Notes: generated by a model not told the origin, from the sequence alone. Positions 1 through 8,961 are shown, numbered from the stretch's first letter. The stretch is 40,890 bases of DNA from Bacteroidales bacterium (GCA_020860515.1 JAJBUG010000009.1:1-40890), one strand, 5' to 3'. Made by a program: numbers and translations.

Positions 1-78
1 TACGGGGTTGGCAAATACAATATTATAATTTAATTTTAATCTGAATATTTACTTAATTTTCATAAATAAAATATTTTT

Positions 79-1125
79 ATGGCAAAAATGAATTTTGGCG
101 GCGTTGAGGAAACCGTTGTAACTCGTGAAGAATTTCCTCTGTCAAAAGCACTTGAGGTGCTCAAGGATGAGACCATCGCAATCATCGGCTACGGCGTGCA
201 GGGTCCTGGCCAGGGCCTTAACCTGCGCGATAATGGTTTCAACGTAATCGTTGGCCAGCGTCCTGGCAAGACCTACGAAAAGGCCGTGAACGACGGCTGG
301 GTACCCGGCGAGACTCTTTTCGGAATCGAAGAAGCTTGCGAGCGCGGCACCATCATCTGCTGCCTGCTGAGCGACGCTGCCGTAATCAGCCAGTGGCCCA
401 ATATCAAGAAGCATCTGACAGCTGGCAAAGCTCTCTACTTCAGCCATGGTTTCGCTATCACTTGGAGCGACCGCACTGGCGTAGTGCCCCCAGCTGACAT
501 TGATGTAATCATGGTTGCCCCCAAGGGCTCAGGCGCAACAGTTCGCTCGCTATACCTCGAAGGCCGCGGCATCAATTCGTCGTTCGCGGTTTATCAGGAC
601 TACACTGGCCGCGCCCTCCAGCGCACTCTTGCCATGGGCATCGGCATTGGCTCAGGCTATCTCTTCGAGACCACATTCCAGCGCGAGGCTACCAGCGACC
701 TTACCGGTGAGCGCGGCTCACTGATGGGCGCAATCCAGGGTCTCTTCCTGGCTCAGTACGAAGTGCTCCGCGAGAATGGCCACAGCCCCAGCGAAGCATT
801 CAACGAGACTGTGGAGGAAGCCACTCAGAGCCTCTATCCTTTGGTGGCAAAGAATGGTATGGATTGGATGTACGCCAACTGCTCGACCACCGCACAGCGC
901 GGCGCATTGGATTGGATGGGTCCGTTCCACGATGCTATCAAGCCTGTGGTTGAGGCTCTCTATGCCAGCGTAAAGCGTGGCGACGAGGCTCAGCGCAGCA
1001 TCGACAGCAACTCGCAGGCTGACTATCGTGAGAAGCTCGACGAGGAGCTCCGCCAAATGCGTGAGAGCGAGATGTGGCGCACCGCAGTCACAGTGCGCAA
1101 CCTCCGCCCCGAAAACGCCAAGTAA
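79..1125 (+). CDS. ilvC: Ketol-acid reductoisomerase (KARI)
   Basis: Converts acetolactate or aceto-hydroxybutyrate to the dihydroxy acid in valine, leucine and isoleucine synthesis, using NAD(P)H and Mg2+ in the cytoplasm. The 348-residue protein has the N-terminal Rossmann fold with GYGVQG at residues 37-42. The C-terminal knotted domain carries the metal ligands D207 and E211 in the TSDLTGERG motif. The length fits a class I short-form KARI. ATG at 79 is the first start; a second ATG three codons later (residue 4) is possible. The 78 bases before it are AT-rich with no clear promoter, so the gene may be the last of an ilv operon that begins outside the window (inference). A strong terminator follows the stop. 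Confidence 0.97.
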   Translation: MAKMNFGGVEETVVTREEFPLSKALEVLKDETIAIIGYGVQGPGQGLNLRDNGFNVIVGQRPGKTYEKAVNDGWVPGETLFGIEEACERGTIICCLLSDAAVISQWPNIKKHLTAGKALYFSHGFAITWSDRTGVVPPADIDVIMVAPKGSGATVRSLYLEGRGINSSFAVYQDYTGRALQRTLAMGIGIGSGYLFETTFQREATSDLTGERGSLMGAIQGLFLAQYEVLRENGHSPSEAFNETVEEATQSLYPLVAKNGMDWMYANCSTTAQRGALDWMGPFHDAIKPVVEALYASVKRGDEAQRSIDSNSQADYREKLDEELRQMRESEMWRTAVTVRNLRPENAK

Positions 1126-1156
1126 TTAATTGATAATACTGCAATTGGTAATTGAT

Positions 1157-1192
1157 AATAGGCTGCCGCGAGGAAGTTCGCGGCAGCCTATT
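1157..1192 (+). terminator. Rho-independent terminator of ilvC
   Basis: A perfect 15-bp stem (1157-1171 with 1178-1192) closes on a 6-nt loop and is followed by an AT-rich tail. Its AATAGGCTGCCGC arm shares a core with hairpins after three other genes in this window (8962, 13992, 17357). Confidence 0.85.
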
Positions 1193-1205
1193 TATTTAAG
1201 GGCGG

Positions 1206-1313
1206 TAAGGTCATTAAGGTCATTAAGGTCATTAAGGACTTTAAGGACTTTAAGGACTTTAAGGACTTTAAGGACTTTAAGGGCTTTAAGGTCATTAAGG
1301 ACTTTAAGGACTT
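1206..1313. repeat. 9-bp tandem repeat, 12 units
   Basis: Twelve contiguous 9-mers. The order is three TAAGGTCAT, five TAAGGACTT, one TAAGGGCTT, one TAAGGTCAT and two TAAGGACTT, with a partial unit after. It sits between the ilvC terminator and the 3' end of the convergent DUF3298 gene. The 9-nt period leaves frames open and creates a false Leu-Arg-Thr repeat ORF, which I do not annotate. Confidence 0.95.
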
Positions 1314-1339
1314 TAAGAGAGGTGATCATTATTTATTGA

Positions 1340-2416
1340 TTATTGGTCATTCATTAATTGATTGATCTTTGAATAGGAGATTAGGAGCTGATAAGCGCCA
1401 TCGCTGTAAGGGCCTATTTCGTAGGGCTGGAAGCAGAAGGCCACGCCATTGGGCAAAAGAGCAGGCTGTGGTATCGGCAACTCATCCACTCCCATTTGCG
1501 CAAGCGAAGCTTTCACATCTGCGGCCGACTTCACATCATGGGTATCGGTGAAGCTGCTGTCTTCAAGCAAACCCTCGTAAAGCAATTCCCGAAGCTGCTC
1601 TTCGCTACCCTCCTTGAAAAGGTTTTCGCGGTCCACACCTTCGTTTTTTTTGAGATCGTATGTGGTAAGATAAAGGCCATACATTCCATGAGCGCCTCCT
1701 GTGAAATAATAGGTGTAACCAAGATAGGTCACATAATCCGGGCATGAATAATATACTGTGTAGCTATCCCCTGCGTACAGCTCCATTTGCGATGGAGCTT
1801 CCAACTCCTCAAAGAAAGCGGCAGCATTGCGCTTGCCAATCTCTTTGAAGTCGGCCATGCCAGTGTCAATACTGATTGTATCCCCCATCTCTCGCGCCAG
1901 CCACAGTTCCAACTTGTGATTTTCTGTTTCGGGCAGATCCACTGTTAGGCCATACACAGCCTTTACTGGATGTTCAATGTCATACCCCTTCTGAAACTGC
2001 TTGTAACCCTGATATTCAGGGCAAACGCTGTCAACTGCAGTTTGAATGCTCGCCTTGTCAGCAAAATTCACTTTGGCGCTTCGCAATAGCAAAGTCATCT
2101 CATACACTGCTCCGCTATCAGGCACAAAATCGAGTTGTGCATTTTCAGCGTAAATATGGTCGTTGTCGAAAAGGATGCATTGCCCATAATCGGGATTGCG
2201 CAGCAGACAATAGCTATTGTCACCATCGGTATAAAGCGTGTCAACATAGTATGTATCCCCCATTGCCTTATGCATTAGGAATTTAGGCAGTTCGGGCAAC
2301 CCATCCTCGCGCTGAGCGCGGTTGTTGCACGACTCCATCTCCACCCCTAAGCCCACAAGCATCGCCACCATGGCGACCCCCGGCAATAACACAGATGTGC
2401 GAAAGACATTTTTCAT
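1340..2416 (-). CDS. Secreted DUF3298 (RsiV-like) protein
   Basis: A 358-residue exported protein. A hydrophobic signal segment (about residues 8-24) is followed by Cys30 (MESC), a weak lipobox, so a lipoprotein is possible. The C-terminal half has the DUF3298/RsiV signature: a GGAHG motif near the YYFTGGAHG stretch and the closing PYEIGPYSDG motif. In Bacillus RsiV this domain senses lysozyme, but Bacteroidetes homologues are mostly uncharacterised cell-envelope proteins, so no substrate is claimed. No sigma factor gene is adjacent. The gene is convergent with ilvC and divergent from the small membrane protein gene at 2756. Confidence 0.8.
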   Translation of the reverse strand: MKNVFRTSVLLPGVAMVAMLVGLGVEMESCNNRAQREDGLPELPKFLMHKAMGDTYYVDTLYTDGDNSYCLLRNPDYGQCILFDNDHIYAENAQLDFVPDSGAVYEMTLLLRSAKVNFADKASIQTAVDSVCPEYQGYKQFQKGYDIEHPVKAVYGLTVDLPETENHKLELWLAREMGDTISIDTGMADFKEIGKRNAAAFFEELEAPSQMELYAGDSYTVYYSCPDYVTYLGYTYYFTGGAHGMYGLYLTTYDLKKNEGVDRENLFKEGSEEQLRELLYEGLLEDSSFTDTHDVKSAADVKASLAQMGVDELPIPQPALLPNGVAFCFQPYEIGPYSDGAYQLLISYSKINQLMNDQ

Positions 2417-2442
2417 AATTCTTGCATTTTTCTTATAAAACG

Positions 2443-2450
2443 CAAAAATA
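2443..2450 (-). promoter_or_regulatory. -7 box for the DUF3298 gene
   Basis: On the minus strand this reads TATTTTTG, a match to TAnnTTTG, 27 nt upstream of the start codon. No clean -33 TTTG lies at the usual distance. A second match, TAACTTTG, is at 2507-2514. Confidence 0.4.
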
Positions 2451-2618
2451 TATGTCTGTGTTCATAATTTAGAAGTCAATAATTGGGGGATTATCATTTC
2501 CAATCGCAAAGTTAGCAAAAACTTTTGTCTTTTTGGATTTTGATTGTCAGTTTTTGGTTAAAAGCAAACAGAAAAACTAAAATTTTATAAAATTTACAAT
2601 TTTTGTTAACAAAGATAG

Positions 2619-2648
2619 TTGTAAATTGAGAAAAATTGACTAACTTAG
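2619..2648 (+). promoter_or_regulatory. Promoter for the 2756 gene
   Basis: A TTG at 2619-2621, a 19-nt gap and TAACTTAG at 2641-2648 resemble the Bacteroidetes primary sigma consensus, with one mismatch in the -7 box. The same TAACTTAGCAC sequence occurs on the minus strand before the regulator gene (39580-39590). Confidence 0.5.
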
Positions 2649-2755
2649 CACGTTGAAGTGTTGAACATAAAAAGCACGTCCAATGTTAAATTATAGAACA
2701 GACTCCGAAAGGGGCTCGGCTCTATGATTTTTCAACTATTAAAATATGTAGCATT

Positions 2756-3052
2756 ATGAAACAGGACAAAGATAACGCCGAGTTTGACGAATACCGGCGC
2801 AAAATGCATCGCGAGGACGAGGAGGAAAGCGGACGCCCAGTCGTGCCAGCTCCTAAGCGTCCTGTAGCCATAGCTTTTGGCATCTTCATGATTCTCGTTT
2901 ACGTTGGCGTTGGCGTGCTGCTGATCATCAACGTGTTCCGCTGGGAGCCTAGCTGGGATTGGGCCCGTTGGGTGGTCGGCTTCCTGCTAATCATCTACGG
3001 CATATTCCGAGGCTATCGAATGTTTGTCGGCAATGACTACTACGGAAAATAA
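2756..3052 (+). CDS. Small two-TM membrane protein
   Basis: A 98-residue protein with a charged, acidic N-terminus (about residues 1-35), then two hydrophobic helices (about 39-60 and 70-86) rich in Trp and Gly. It would sit in the inner membrane with the charged tail probably cytoplasmic. I do not recognise a named family. It precedes the PstS-like lipoprotein and TPR genes on the same strand, separated by a perfect palindrome. In Bacteroides a similar PstS-like and TPR pair often follows ExbB/ExbD/TonB genes (general knowledge), but none of those is in this window. Confidence 0.75.
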   Translation: MKQDKDNAEFDEYRRKMHREDEEESGRPVVPAPKRPVAIAFGIFMILVYVGVGVLLIINVFRWEPSWDWARWVVGFLLIIYGIFRGYRMFVGNDYYGK

Positions 3053-3060
3053 ACTCATTG

Positions 3061-3094
3061 GCTAAGGTCTTTAGCCTTGGCTAAAGACCTTAGC
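3061..3094 (+). terminator. Perfect 16-bp hairpin, possible terminator or attenuator
   Basis: Two perfect 16-bp arms (3061-3076 and 3079-3094) are separated by only TT. The hairpin starts 9 nt after the stop of the small membrane protein and ends 21 nt before the ATG of the next gene. The T-tract is weak, so it may be a partial terminator or an RNA-processing structure. Confidence 0.6.
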
Positions 3095-3115
3095 TTGTTA
3101 GCAGAAATTACCCTC

Positions 3116-4111
3116 ATGAGCAAAAGAATTTACAGTTTCGCTTTCGTTGCGCTGTGCTTGATGCTGCTCGCAAGCTGTGGCCGCTACGAAAAGAAATCCA
3201 ACACTACGACCGTGGGTTCGTCGGTCCTGTTCTGCGACGAATCATTTGAGAACATAATGGAGCAGGAAATCGACGTTTTCGAGTACATTTATCCCGAAAA
3301 CCATGTGCTTGCGCGCTATGGCACCGAGGCCGAGGCTATTGATTCGCTCATGACCCTTGACACCAAGACCATCGTCATTCCGCGCGACCTCACAGCAGCC
3401 GAGGTTGATCGCATCAAGAAGAAGCGTCGTCATCCGCGCAGCGCCAAGATTGCTGTGGATGCTGTGGCTCTCATCGTGAACCCGGAGAATCCCGCTGAAT
3501 TCCTCTCGATGAAGGAAATCCGTGAAATCCTCAAGGGCGAAACCACTACCTGGGAGGATCTCAATCCGCATTATCCCAACAAGCCCATCGTGGTTCTATT
3601 CGACAAGGAAGGCTCATCGATGGTGAAATACATGCGCGACTCGCTGCTCAACGGCGAGAGCCTGGGCCCGACAGCCCAGCGCACCGATTCGCTTTCGGGC
3701 GTAGTTGAGGCCGTGCTTAAGAACAAGTATGCAATCGGCGTGGTAGGCGTAAGCTGCCTCAGCACCGACTTGCGGGAGACCGCCTCGGTGCAGTCAATCG
3801 CCGATGAAATGCAGGATGAAAATGGCTCGCTGAGCATGGATGATATCAATGCTCGCATCGCCGAATCGGGAATTAAGACCCTCGGTGTGATGCGCGACGA
3901 CGACCGCACTGCCTATCGGCCCTTCCAGCAGAACATCTACGACGGCACCTATCCCCTGACCCGCTGCATCTATATGATCACGATTGCCCCAAGCGGAAGC
4001 CCCGCTGCCGGATTTTATTCGTTCGTGACCAGCTTTACGGGGCAGAAACTCATAATGAAGACTGGCATCCTGCCAGCCAGAATGAATATTCAAGTAGTAG
4101 AAGTAAATTAA
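3116..4111 (+). CDS. PstS-like substrate-binding lipoprotein
   Basis: A 331-residue periplasmic-binding-fold lipoprotein. I chose the ATG at 3116 because it gives a clean signal peptide with lipobox LASC at Cys21. The upstream TTG at 3077 lies inside a hairpin and adds 13 non-signal residues. The body resembles the phosphate-binding PstS-like family: an EIRxIL segment followed by an FDKEGSS loop that would bind an anion. No pst permease or ATPase genes are nearby, so classical ABC phosphate uptake is not supported here. In Bacteroidetes such proteins accompany TonB/ExbBD systems and TPR proteins. The TPR gene follows after 48 nt, probably in one operon. Confidence 0.85.
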   Translation: MSKRIYSFAFVALCLMLLASCGRYEKKSNTTTVGSSVLFCDESFENIMEQEIDVFEYIYPENHVLARYGTEAEAIDSLMTLDTKTIVIPRDLTAAEVDRIKKKRRHPRSAKIAVDAVALIVNPENPAEFLSMKEIREILKGETTTWEDLNPHYPNKPIVVLFDKEGSSMVKYMRDSLLNGESLGPTAQRTDSLSGVVEAVLKNKYAIGVVGVSCLSTDLRETASVQSIADEMQDENGSLSMDDINARIAESGIKTLGVMRDDDRTAYRPFQQNIYDGTYPLTRCIYMITIAPSGSPAAGFYSFVTSFTGQKLIMKTGILPARMNIQVVEVN

Positions 4112-4159
4112 ACCTATAATAAAATTTCAAATCAAATAATAAACCATTAACTAACCCGC

Positions 4160-5785
4160 ATGAATCTGAAGAAAATTCTTCCCGCCCTCGTTTTGGGCGC
4201 TGCACTTACCGCCTCAGCCGATGGCTACAAGGACGGTATCGAGTACTATAAGGCAGGCCAATATGCCAATGCCAAGACCATCCTTGAGCGCAACCTCAAC
4301 GATGCTGCTACCGACAAGGCTATGGCCTACTATTATCTTGGCCAGACAGCTCTCGCCCAGAAGGACCTGGCTGCTGCCAAGGACAATTTCCAGAAGGGTG
4401 TGTCGGCCAATGCTGACTGCCCCTACAACTACGTAGGCCTTGGCGCCATTGACCTGCTCAATGGCGACAAGAAGGCTGCTGAGACTCAGTTCAGCACCGC
4501 TCAGAAGCTTGGCAAGAAGAACAACGAAATCACCGTTGACATCGCTCGCGCTTACTACAACGCTGACCCAGTGAAGTATTCAGCCGAAGTTGATAAGCTC
4601 CTTGCTAAGGCCCACAAGGACTCAAAGAACCAGGAGCCCTCGATCTACATCCTCGAAGGCGACATGCTCTTCGATGCCAAGGACCTTGGCGGCGCTGCCG
4701 GCAAGTATGAGCAGGCTATCACTTGGGACAAAGACAACCCCGAGGGTTATGTAAAGTATGCCAACGCTTACATCGGCGTTAACCCCATCTACTCAGTCAA
4801 CAAGCTTGAGGAGCTTAAGGCTAAGCAGCCTCAGTCAGCCCTCGCACAGCGCGAACTTGCTGAGAAGTACTATGAGACCAGCCAGTGGACCAAGGCTGCT
4901 CAGCAGTACGGCGAATACATCCAGAACCCCAACCACTTCCCCGAGGACAAGGCGCGCTACTCAGTGCTTCTCTACGCCAACAGCGAATATCAGAAATCAC
5001 TCGACGTAGCCAACGAGCTTCTGGCTCAGGACCCCAACAACTTCGTAATGAACCGCATCAAGATGCTCGACCTTGCTGGTCTTAACCAGAACGAGGCTGC
5101 AGATGCTGCCGCTAAGAAGTTCTTGGCTCTTACCCCCAAGGGCGCTGAGAAGTTCACTCCCAACGACTTTATCACCTACGCTGGCGTGCTCGAGGGCATG
5201 GGCCAGGATTCACTCGCTGTGTTCCAGTATGAAGCTGCAGTGGATGCCGATCCAACCCGCGCTGACAATATCAAGACCCTTAGCTCGGCTTACAACAAGG
5301 CTGGCATGTCGCAGAAGGCAGCTGAGGCTTTTGAGAAGTACATGAACGCTCGCGGCGAAGAGACTGACCTCAACGACCAACTCCAGGCTTCTGGCCGTTG
5401 GCTGGTAGCTGCCAGCAAGGCTGGCGACGATGAGGCACTGCGCATCGCCGACGCTGACAAGGGTATCGCGGCCATCAACGCTGTAATCAACGGTGTAACC
5501 GATGTTAAGCCTGATTTCTATGATCGCTTGGCTACCCTCTACTATGTACGTGCCAACGCTGCTACCCCCGAGGTAGTGGACACCTACGAGAAGTGCATCT
5601 CGCTGCTCGACGCTGACCCCGAGGCTCAGACCGATCCCAAGAAGCTCAACCTCTACAAGAAGGCCTACAGCTTCATCGGCCTCTACTACCGCGACGTAGC
5701 TGGCGACAAGGAGAAGGCTCTCGAAAACTTCGACAAAGCTGACTACTACAACAACCTCGCCACTGGCGGAGCAGCTGCTCAGTAA
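4160..5785 (+). CDS. Secreted tetratricopeptide repeat protein
   Basis: A 541-residue protein with a short signal peptide (about residues 1-20, cleaved after TASA). It consists of repeated helix pairs of TPR type from about residue 22 to the end, for example the YYxxGQYxxAK, AYYYLGQTALAQ and AxxxFEKYMNA segments. It is probably a periplasmic scaffold for protein-protein contacts. Its codon use is strongly biased (gct, aag, ctc), which suggests high expression. It follows the PstS-like gene closely and ends with a strong terminator. The exact partner cannot be read from the sequence. Confidence 0.85.
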   Translation: MNLKKILPALVLGAALTASADGYKDGIEYYKAGQYANAKTILERNLNDAATDKAMAYYYLGQTALAQKDLAAAKDNFQKGVSANADCPYNYVGLGAIDLLNGDKKAAETQFSTAQKLGKKNNEITVDIARAYYNADPVKYSAEVDKLLAKAHKDSKNQEPSIYILEGDMLFDAKDLGGAAGKYEQAITWDKDNPEGYVKYANAYIGVNPIYSVNKLEELKAKQPQSALAQRELAEKYYETSQWTKAAQQYGEYIQNPNHFPEDKARYSVLLYANSEYQKSLDVANELLAQDPNNFVMNRIKMLDLAGLNQNEAADAAAKKFLALTPKGAEKFTPNDFITYAGVLEGMGQDSLAVFQYEAAVDADPTRADNIKTLSSAYNKAGMSQKAAEAFEKYMNARGEETDLNDQLQASGRWLVAASKAGDDEALRIADADKGIAAINAVINGVTDVKPDFYDRLATLYYVRANAATPEVVDTYEKCISLLDADPEAQTDPKKLNLYKKAYSFIGLYYRDVAGDKEKALENFDKADYYNNLATGGAAAQ

Positions 5786-5801
5786 TCTGTAATAAACCTC
5801 T

Positions 5802-5839
5802 AAAAGGCCGAAAGTTTTATAGGACTTTCGGCCTTTTTT
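5802..5839 (+). terminator. Strong rho-independent terminator
   Basis: A 14-bp stem (5802-5815 with 5824-5837) rich in GGCC, an 8-nt loop and a run of six T. It ends the PstS-like/TPR operon, and the mutS2 promoter begins immediately after. Confidence 0.95.
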
Positions 5840-5841
5840 CG

Positions 5842-5849
5842 TAACTTTG
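5842..5849 (+). promoter_or_regulatory. -7 box of mutS2
   Basis: TAACTTTG matches TAnnTTTG exactly and ends 5 nt before the mutS2 ATG. Transcription would therefore start at or next to the start codon. The expected -33 position falls inside the preceding terminator, where the match is poor. Confidence 0.6.
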
Positions 5850-5854
5850 CAGTT

Positions 5855-8299
5855 ATGAAACTGTATCCAGAGACCATAGAAGAAAAGATAGGATTTGACA
5901 CTGTGCGCGGATTGGTGGCCGAGAAGTGTCTGTCGAGCCTTGGCAGAGAGAAATGCCAAGATATGAAGTGCATGAGCCAATATGAAGATGTGAAGCAAGC
6001 TTTGGCCCAGACTGATGAGATGTGCAAAATCTTTGCCAGCGACGAAACATTCCCGCTCAACAGCGTGCACGACCTCACGCCACAGCTCAAGACCATCCGC
6101 GTGCCAGGAACCCATATACCCGAAAGCGAGATGAGCCGCTTGCGCAATTCGCTGACCACCATAGCCGACATCGCCCAATTCTTCGCTAACCACCGGGAGA
6201 ATGCCCCCTACCCTGCGCTTGATGAAATTGCCCAGGGCATCAGCGCATTGCCGGGAGTAAGAGCGGCAATCGATCGGGTAATTGACAAGCTTGGCTATGT
6301 AAAGGATTCCGCTTCGCCGGAATTGGCCCGCATCCGAGGAGCGTTGGCATCGATGCAAGGCACCATCAACGCTGCCATGCGCCGCGTGGTGGCCAACGCC
6401 ATCAAGGAGGGCATCCTCGATGCCGATGCTTCGCCAAGTCTGCGCGATGGACGCCCCGTTATCCCCATAACTGCCATGAACAAGCGCCGAATCCCCGGCA
6501 TCGTGCACGACGAATCAGCCACTGGCAAGACATTCTTTATCGAGCCTGCCGAAGTGGTAGAGGCAAGCAACCGATTAAGGGAATTACAGATAGAGGAACG
6601 ACGCGAAGTAATCCGCATCCTTGTGGAGCTGGCCGACACGCTGCGCCCCCATCTGCCAGAGATGCTTGAGGCTTATGATATTCTCGGACAGTTTGATTTC
6701 ATCCATGCAAAGGCCAGATACGCACATGAAATTGATGCCCACCTGCCTCACCTACATCAGGATATGCAGCTGGAGCTGTATCATGCATGCCATCCTGTAC
6801 TTACGCGCACTCTGCACCACCTTGGCAAGCAAGTGGTGCCTCTCGATTTGCGCCTTACTCCTGAGCAGCGGATTCTCATCATCTCAGGCCCCAATGCTGG
6901 CGGCAAGTCAGTGACGCTCAAGACCGTGGCAATCGTGCAGTACATGGTGCAATGCGGATTGCTGCCCCCAGTGTACGAAAACTCGCACATGAGCGTGGTT
7001 GACTCGATGTTTATCGACATTGGCGATGATCAGTCAATTGAAAATGAGCTTAGCACCTACAGCAGCCATCTGCGCAATATGAAGTGGCTGGTGACTAATG
7101 CCACGCCGCGCACCCTGGCTCTTATTGATGAGTTCGGAAGCGGCACCGAGCCTCAAATAGGCGCTGCCATAGCCCAAGCCTTGCTATCGCAATTCGTAGA
7201 AAAAGGCCTGTGGGGAGTAATCACCACTCACTATCAGAATATCAAGAAATTTGCCGACGAGACACCAGGCCTCGTCAACGGCTCGATGCTCTACGACCGC
7301 CAATTGATGCAGCCCCTCTTCCGCCTGTCAATCGGCAGTCCTGGCTCTTCATTTGCAGTAGAAATAGCCCGCAAGATTGGCCTGCCTGAAAGTATCATAA
7401 AGCATGCCGAGGAGATCGTTGGCAGCGATTATATCAATATCGACAAGTATCTGCTGGATATCGCTCGTGACAAACGCTATTGGGAAAACAAGCGCCAGCA
7501 GGTGCGCCAAAAAGAGAAGAAAATTGACGCTCTGATTGAGAAATACGAAGGCGATGCCGACGAGCTCCGCGCCAAGCGCCGAGAAATCATTGAGGAGGCT
7601 CGCACCCAAGCCAAGGAAATCCTCGACAAGAGCAACGCCGCTGTGGAACGAACAATCCACGAGATAAAAACCGCCAATGCCGAGCGCGAGCGCACCTTGG
7701 CTGCTCGTCGCGAATTGGAGGAATCAAAGCGCCAGCTTACCGCTGAGACCGATGATCAGCACCCAATGCTCAAGAAAAAAGCCAAAAAGAAAAAGCATGA
7801 CCCCTCGGAAAACGTAAAACGAAAAACGGAAAACCTCACTCCTGGCATGCACGTGCAGCTCGATGGAGCTGGCACCGTGGGCGAAGTACTGGAAATCAAC
7901 GGTGAAAATGCAGTGGTAGCTTTCGGTTTATTGAAAACTACAGTGAAAAAATCACGCCTTACTGCTACTGACAAGAAGATTGACACTGGAGCCAAGAAAG
8001 CAGCATCCTTTATCTCGGCCGACACTGCAAATGACAGCCGCGAGCGCCAGCTGCGCTTCAAGCCAGAGATTGATGTGCGCGGCATGAGAGTGGACGAGGC
8101 TGTGCAAGCTATAACCTATTTCATCGACGATGCCACGCAGTTTAATGCGCAGCGCGTGCGCATACTTCATGGCACTGGCACTGGCGCCCTGCGCCAGTAT
8201 CTGCGCGATTACCTGGCCACTGTGCCCTCGGTGGCAAGCTATCATGATGAAGATGTGAGATTTGGGGGCGCCGGCATCACAGTGGTGGAATTGCAGTGA
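5855..8299 (+). CDS. mutS2: Endonuclease MutS2
   Basis: A MutS-family ATPase with a C-terminal Smr domain (814 residues, normal length). In various bacteria MutS2 suppresses homologous recombination or rescues collided ribosomes; which applies here is unknown. Visible features are the clamp/lever region (about residues 1-300), Walker A GPNAGGKS at 345-352, Walker B with LIDEFGSGTEP around 425-437, and a long coiled-coil (about 510-630). A Lys-rich linker with runs of lysine (about 640-665) comes next, then a KOW-like segment and the Smr domain (about 735-814) with DVRGMRV and the HGTGTGALR active-site loop. No mismatch-recognition domain I is seen, as expected for MutS2. Confidence 0.96.
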   Translation: MKLYPETIEEKIGFDTVRGLVAEKCLSSLGREKCQDMKCMSQYEDVKQALAQTDEMCKIFASDETFPLNSVHDLTPQLKTIRVPGTHIPESEMSRLRNSLTTIADIAQFFANHRENAPYPALDEIAQGISALPGVRAAIDRVIDKLGYVKDSASPELARIRGALASMQGTINAAMRRVVANAIKEGILDADASPSLRDGRPVIPITAMNKRRIPGIVHDESATGKTFFIEPAEVVEASNRLRELQIEERREVIRILVELADTLRPHLPEMLEAYDILGQFDFIHAKARYAHEIDAHLPHLHQDMQLELYHACHPVLTRTLHHLGKQVVPLDLRLTPEQRILIISGPNAGGKSVTLKTVAIVQYMVQCGLLPPVYENSHMSVVDSMFIDIGDDQSIENELSTYSSHLRNMKWLVTNATPRTLALIDEFGSGTEPQIGAAIAQALLSQFVEKGLWGVITTHYQNIKKFADETPGLVNGSMLYDRQLMQPLFRLSIGSPGSSFAVEIARKIGLPESIIKHAEEIVGSDYINIDKYLLDIARDKRYWENKRQQVRQKEKKIDALIEKYEGDADELRAKRREIIEEARTQAKEILDKSNAAVERTIHEIKTANAERERTLAARRELEESKRQLTAETDDQHPMLKKKAKKKKHDPSENVKRKTENLTPGMHVQLDGAGTVGEVLEINGENAVVAFGLLKTTVKKSRLTATDKKIDTGAKKAASFISADTANDSRERQLRFKPEIDVRGMRVDEAVQAITYFIDDATQFNAQRVRILHGTGTGALRQYLRDYLATVPSVASYHDEDVRFGGAGITVVELQ

Positions 8300-8384
8300 A
8301 AAATTTTCGATTGCATTAACAAAGGAGGCTGATTGGTTGTTATATTTTCAAAAGATAAAAAACACGTTTTAAACACTTACAACT

Positions 8385-8936
8385 ATGAAAGCTTTTCAAC
8401 AGTTTTACGGACAGTCGAAACTTTGGTGGCTGGTCCTCATCATTGGAATCCTAATGGTGCTCGGCGGCTTTTGCTACTGGATTTGGCCTGCCGAGGGTTA
8501 TATGGTAGCAGCGATTTTGATGGGTTGGTTGCTGATTGCAGCCGGCTTGATACAGCTATGTGTATGCGCGGGCGATCCGCAGAACCGTCCAGGAGGATGG
8601 GGCTGGTGGCTTGCTGGCGGTGTAATTGATATGTTCATCGGCTTCGTATTGGTGCGCAACCTGTTCCTGTCGATGGAAGTGTTCCCCTATTTCTTAGCAT
8701 TTTTCTTCCTCTACTGGGGCTTCGAGCAGTTTGTATCGGCCTGCAGCGGACGCAAGATATGGTGGCTTGCAATCATCAATGGCATCCTGCTTTGCGTGAT
8801 TGGCTTCTTATTCGTTGAGGCTGGCATTCGTTCGGTTGAGTATATGACTTCGTTCCTCACCTCGATAGCCTTTATCTACTGGGGCTTTGTGGTAGCCATG
8901 GCAGGCTACGAAATGAAGCCTTACGGACAGCGATAA
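8385..8936 (+). CDS. DUF308/HdeD-like membrane protein
   Basis: A 183-residue inner-membrane protein with about six hydrophobic helices arranged as three two-helix repeats. Each repeat has a short Trp-rich loop and a YWGF-type ending (near YWGFEQF and YWGFVVA). This matches the DUF308/HdeD fold, linked in E. coli to acid stress, though Bacteroidetes members are uncharacterised. The 85-nt gap after mutS2 contains no terminator, so read-through from mutS2 is possible. The ORF in another frame beginning at 8333 is a shadow. Confidence 0.8.
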   Translation: MKAFQQFYGQSKLWWLVLIIGILMVLGGFCYWIWPAEGYMVAAILMGWLLIAAGLIQLCVCAGDPQNRPGGWGWWLAGGVIDMFIGFVLVRNLFLSMEVFPYFLAFFFLYWGFEQFVSACSGRKIWWLAIINGILLCVIGFLFVEAGIRSVEYMTSFLTSIAFIYWGFVVAMAGYEMKPYGQR

Positions 8937-8961
8937 CGTCAATGAATAATTGAAAATGAAT

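Larger units (their letters stand above)
2417..2755. other. Divergent intergenic region, AT-rich
   Basis: These 339 bases separate divergent genes. They hold minus-strand -7 matches (2443, 2507), a plus-strand promoter (2619-2648) and a leader of about 100 nt containing a short GNRA-capped hairpin (CTCC-GAAA-GGGG near 2704-2715). I do not recognise a known riboswitch or RNA family here. Confidence 0.5.

Noticed and set aside
1206..1313. Possible CRISPR array
   Set aside because: Units are contiguous with no spacers. The same holds for 40760-40850.
1130..1339. 69-residue ORF with Leu-Arg-Thr repeats
   Set aside because: It is produced by the 9-bp tandem repeat, which keeps frames open; there is no start signal or codon bias.
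2700..2730. Riboswitch in the leader of the 2756 gene
   Set aside because: Only a short GNRA-capped hairpin is visible, with no match to a riboswitch core that I know.
3077..3115. TTG start for the PstS-like lipoprotein
   Set aside because: It lies in a hairpin and adds residues before a clean lipoprotein signal that begins at ATG 3116.
5210..6508. 432-residue antisense ORF across the TPR and mutS2 genes
   Set aside because: It spans two well-supported genes and a terminator on the other strand and has no recognisable domain.
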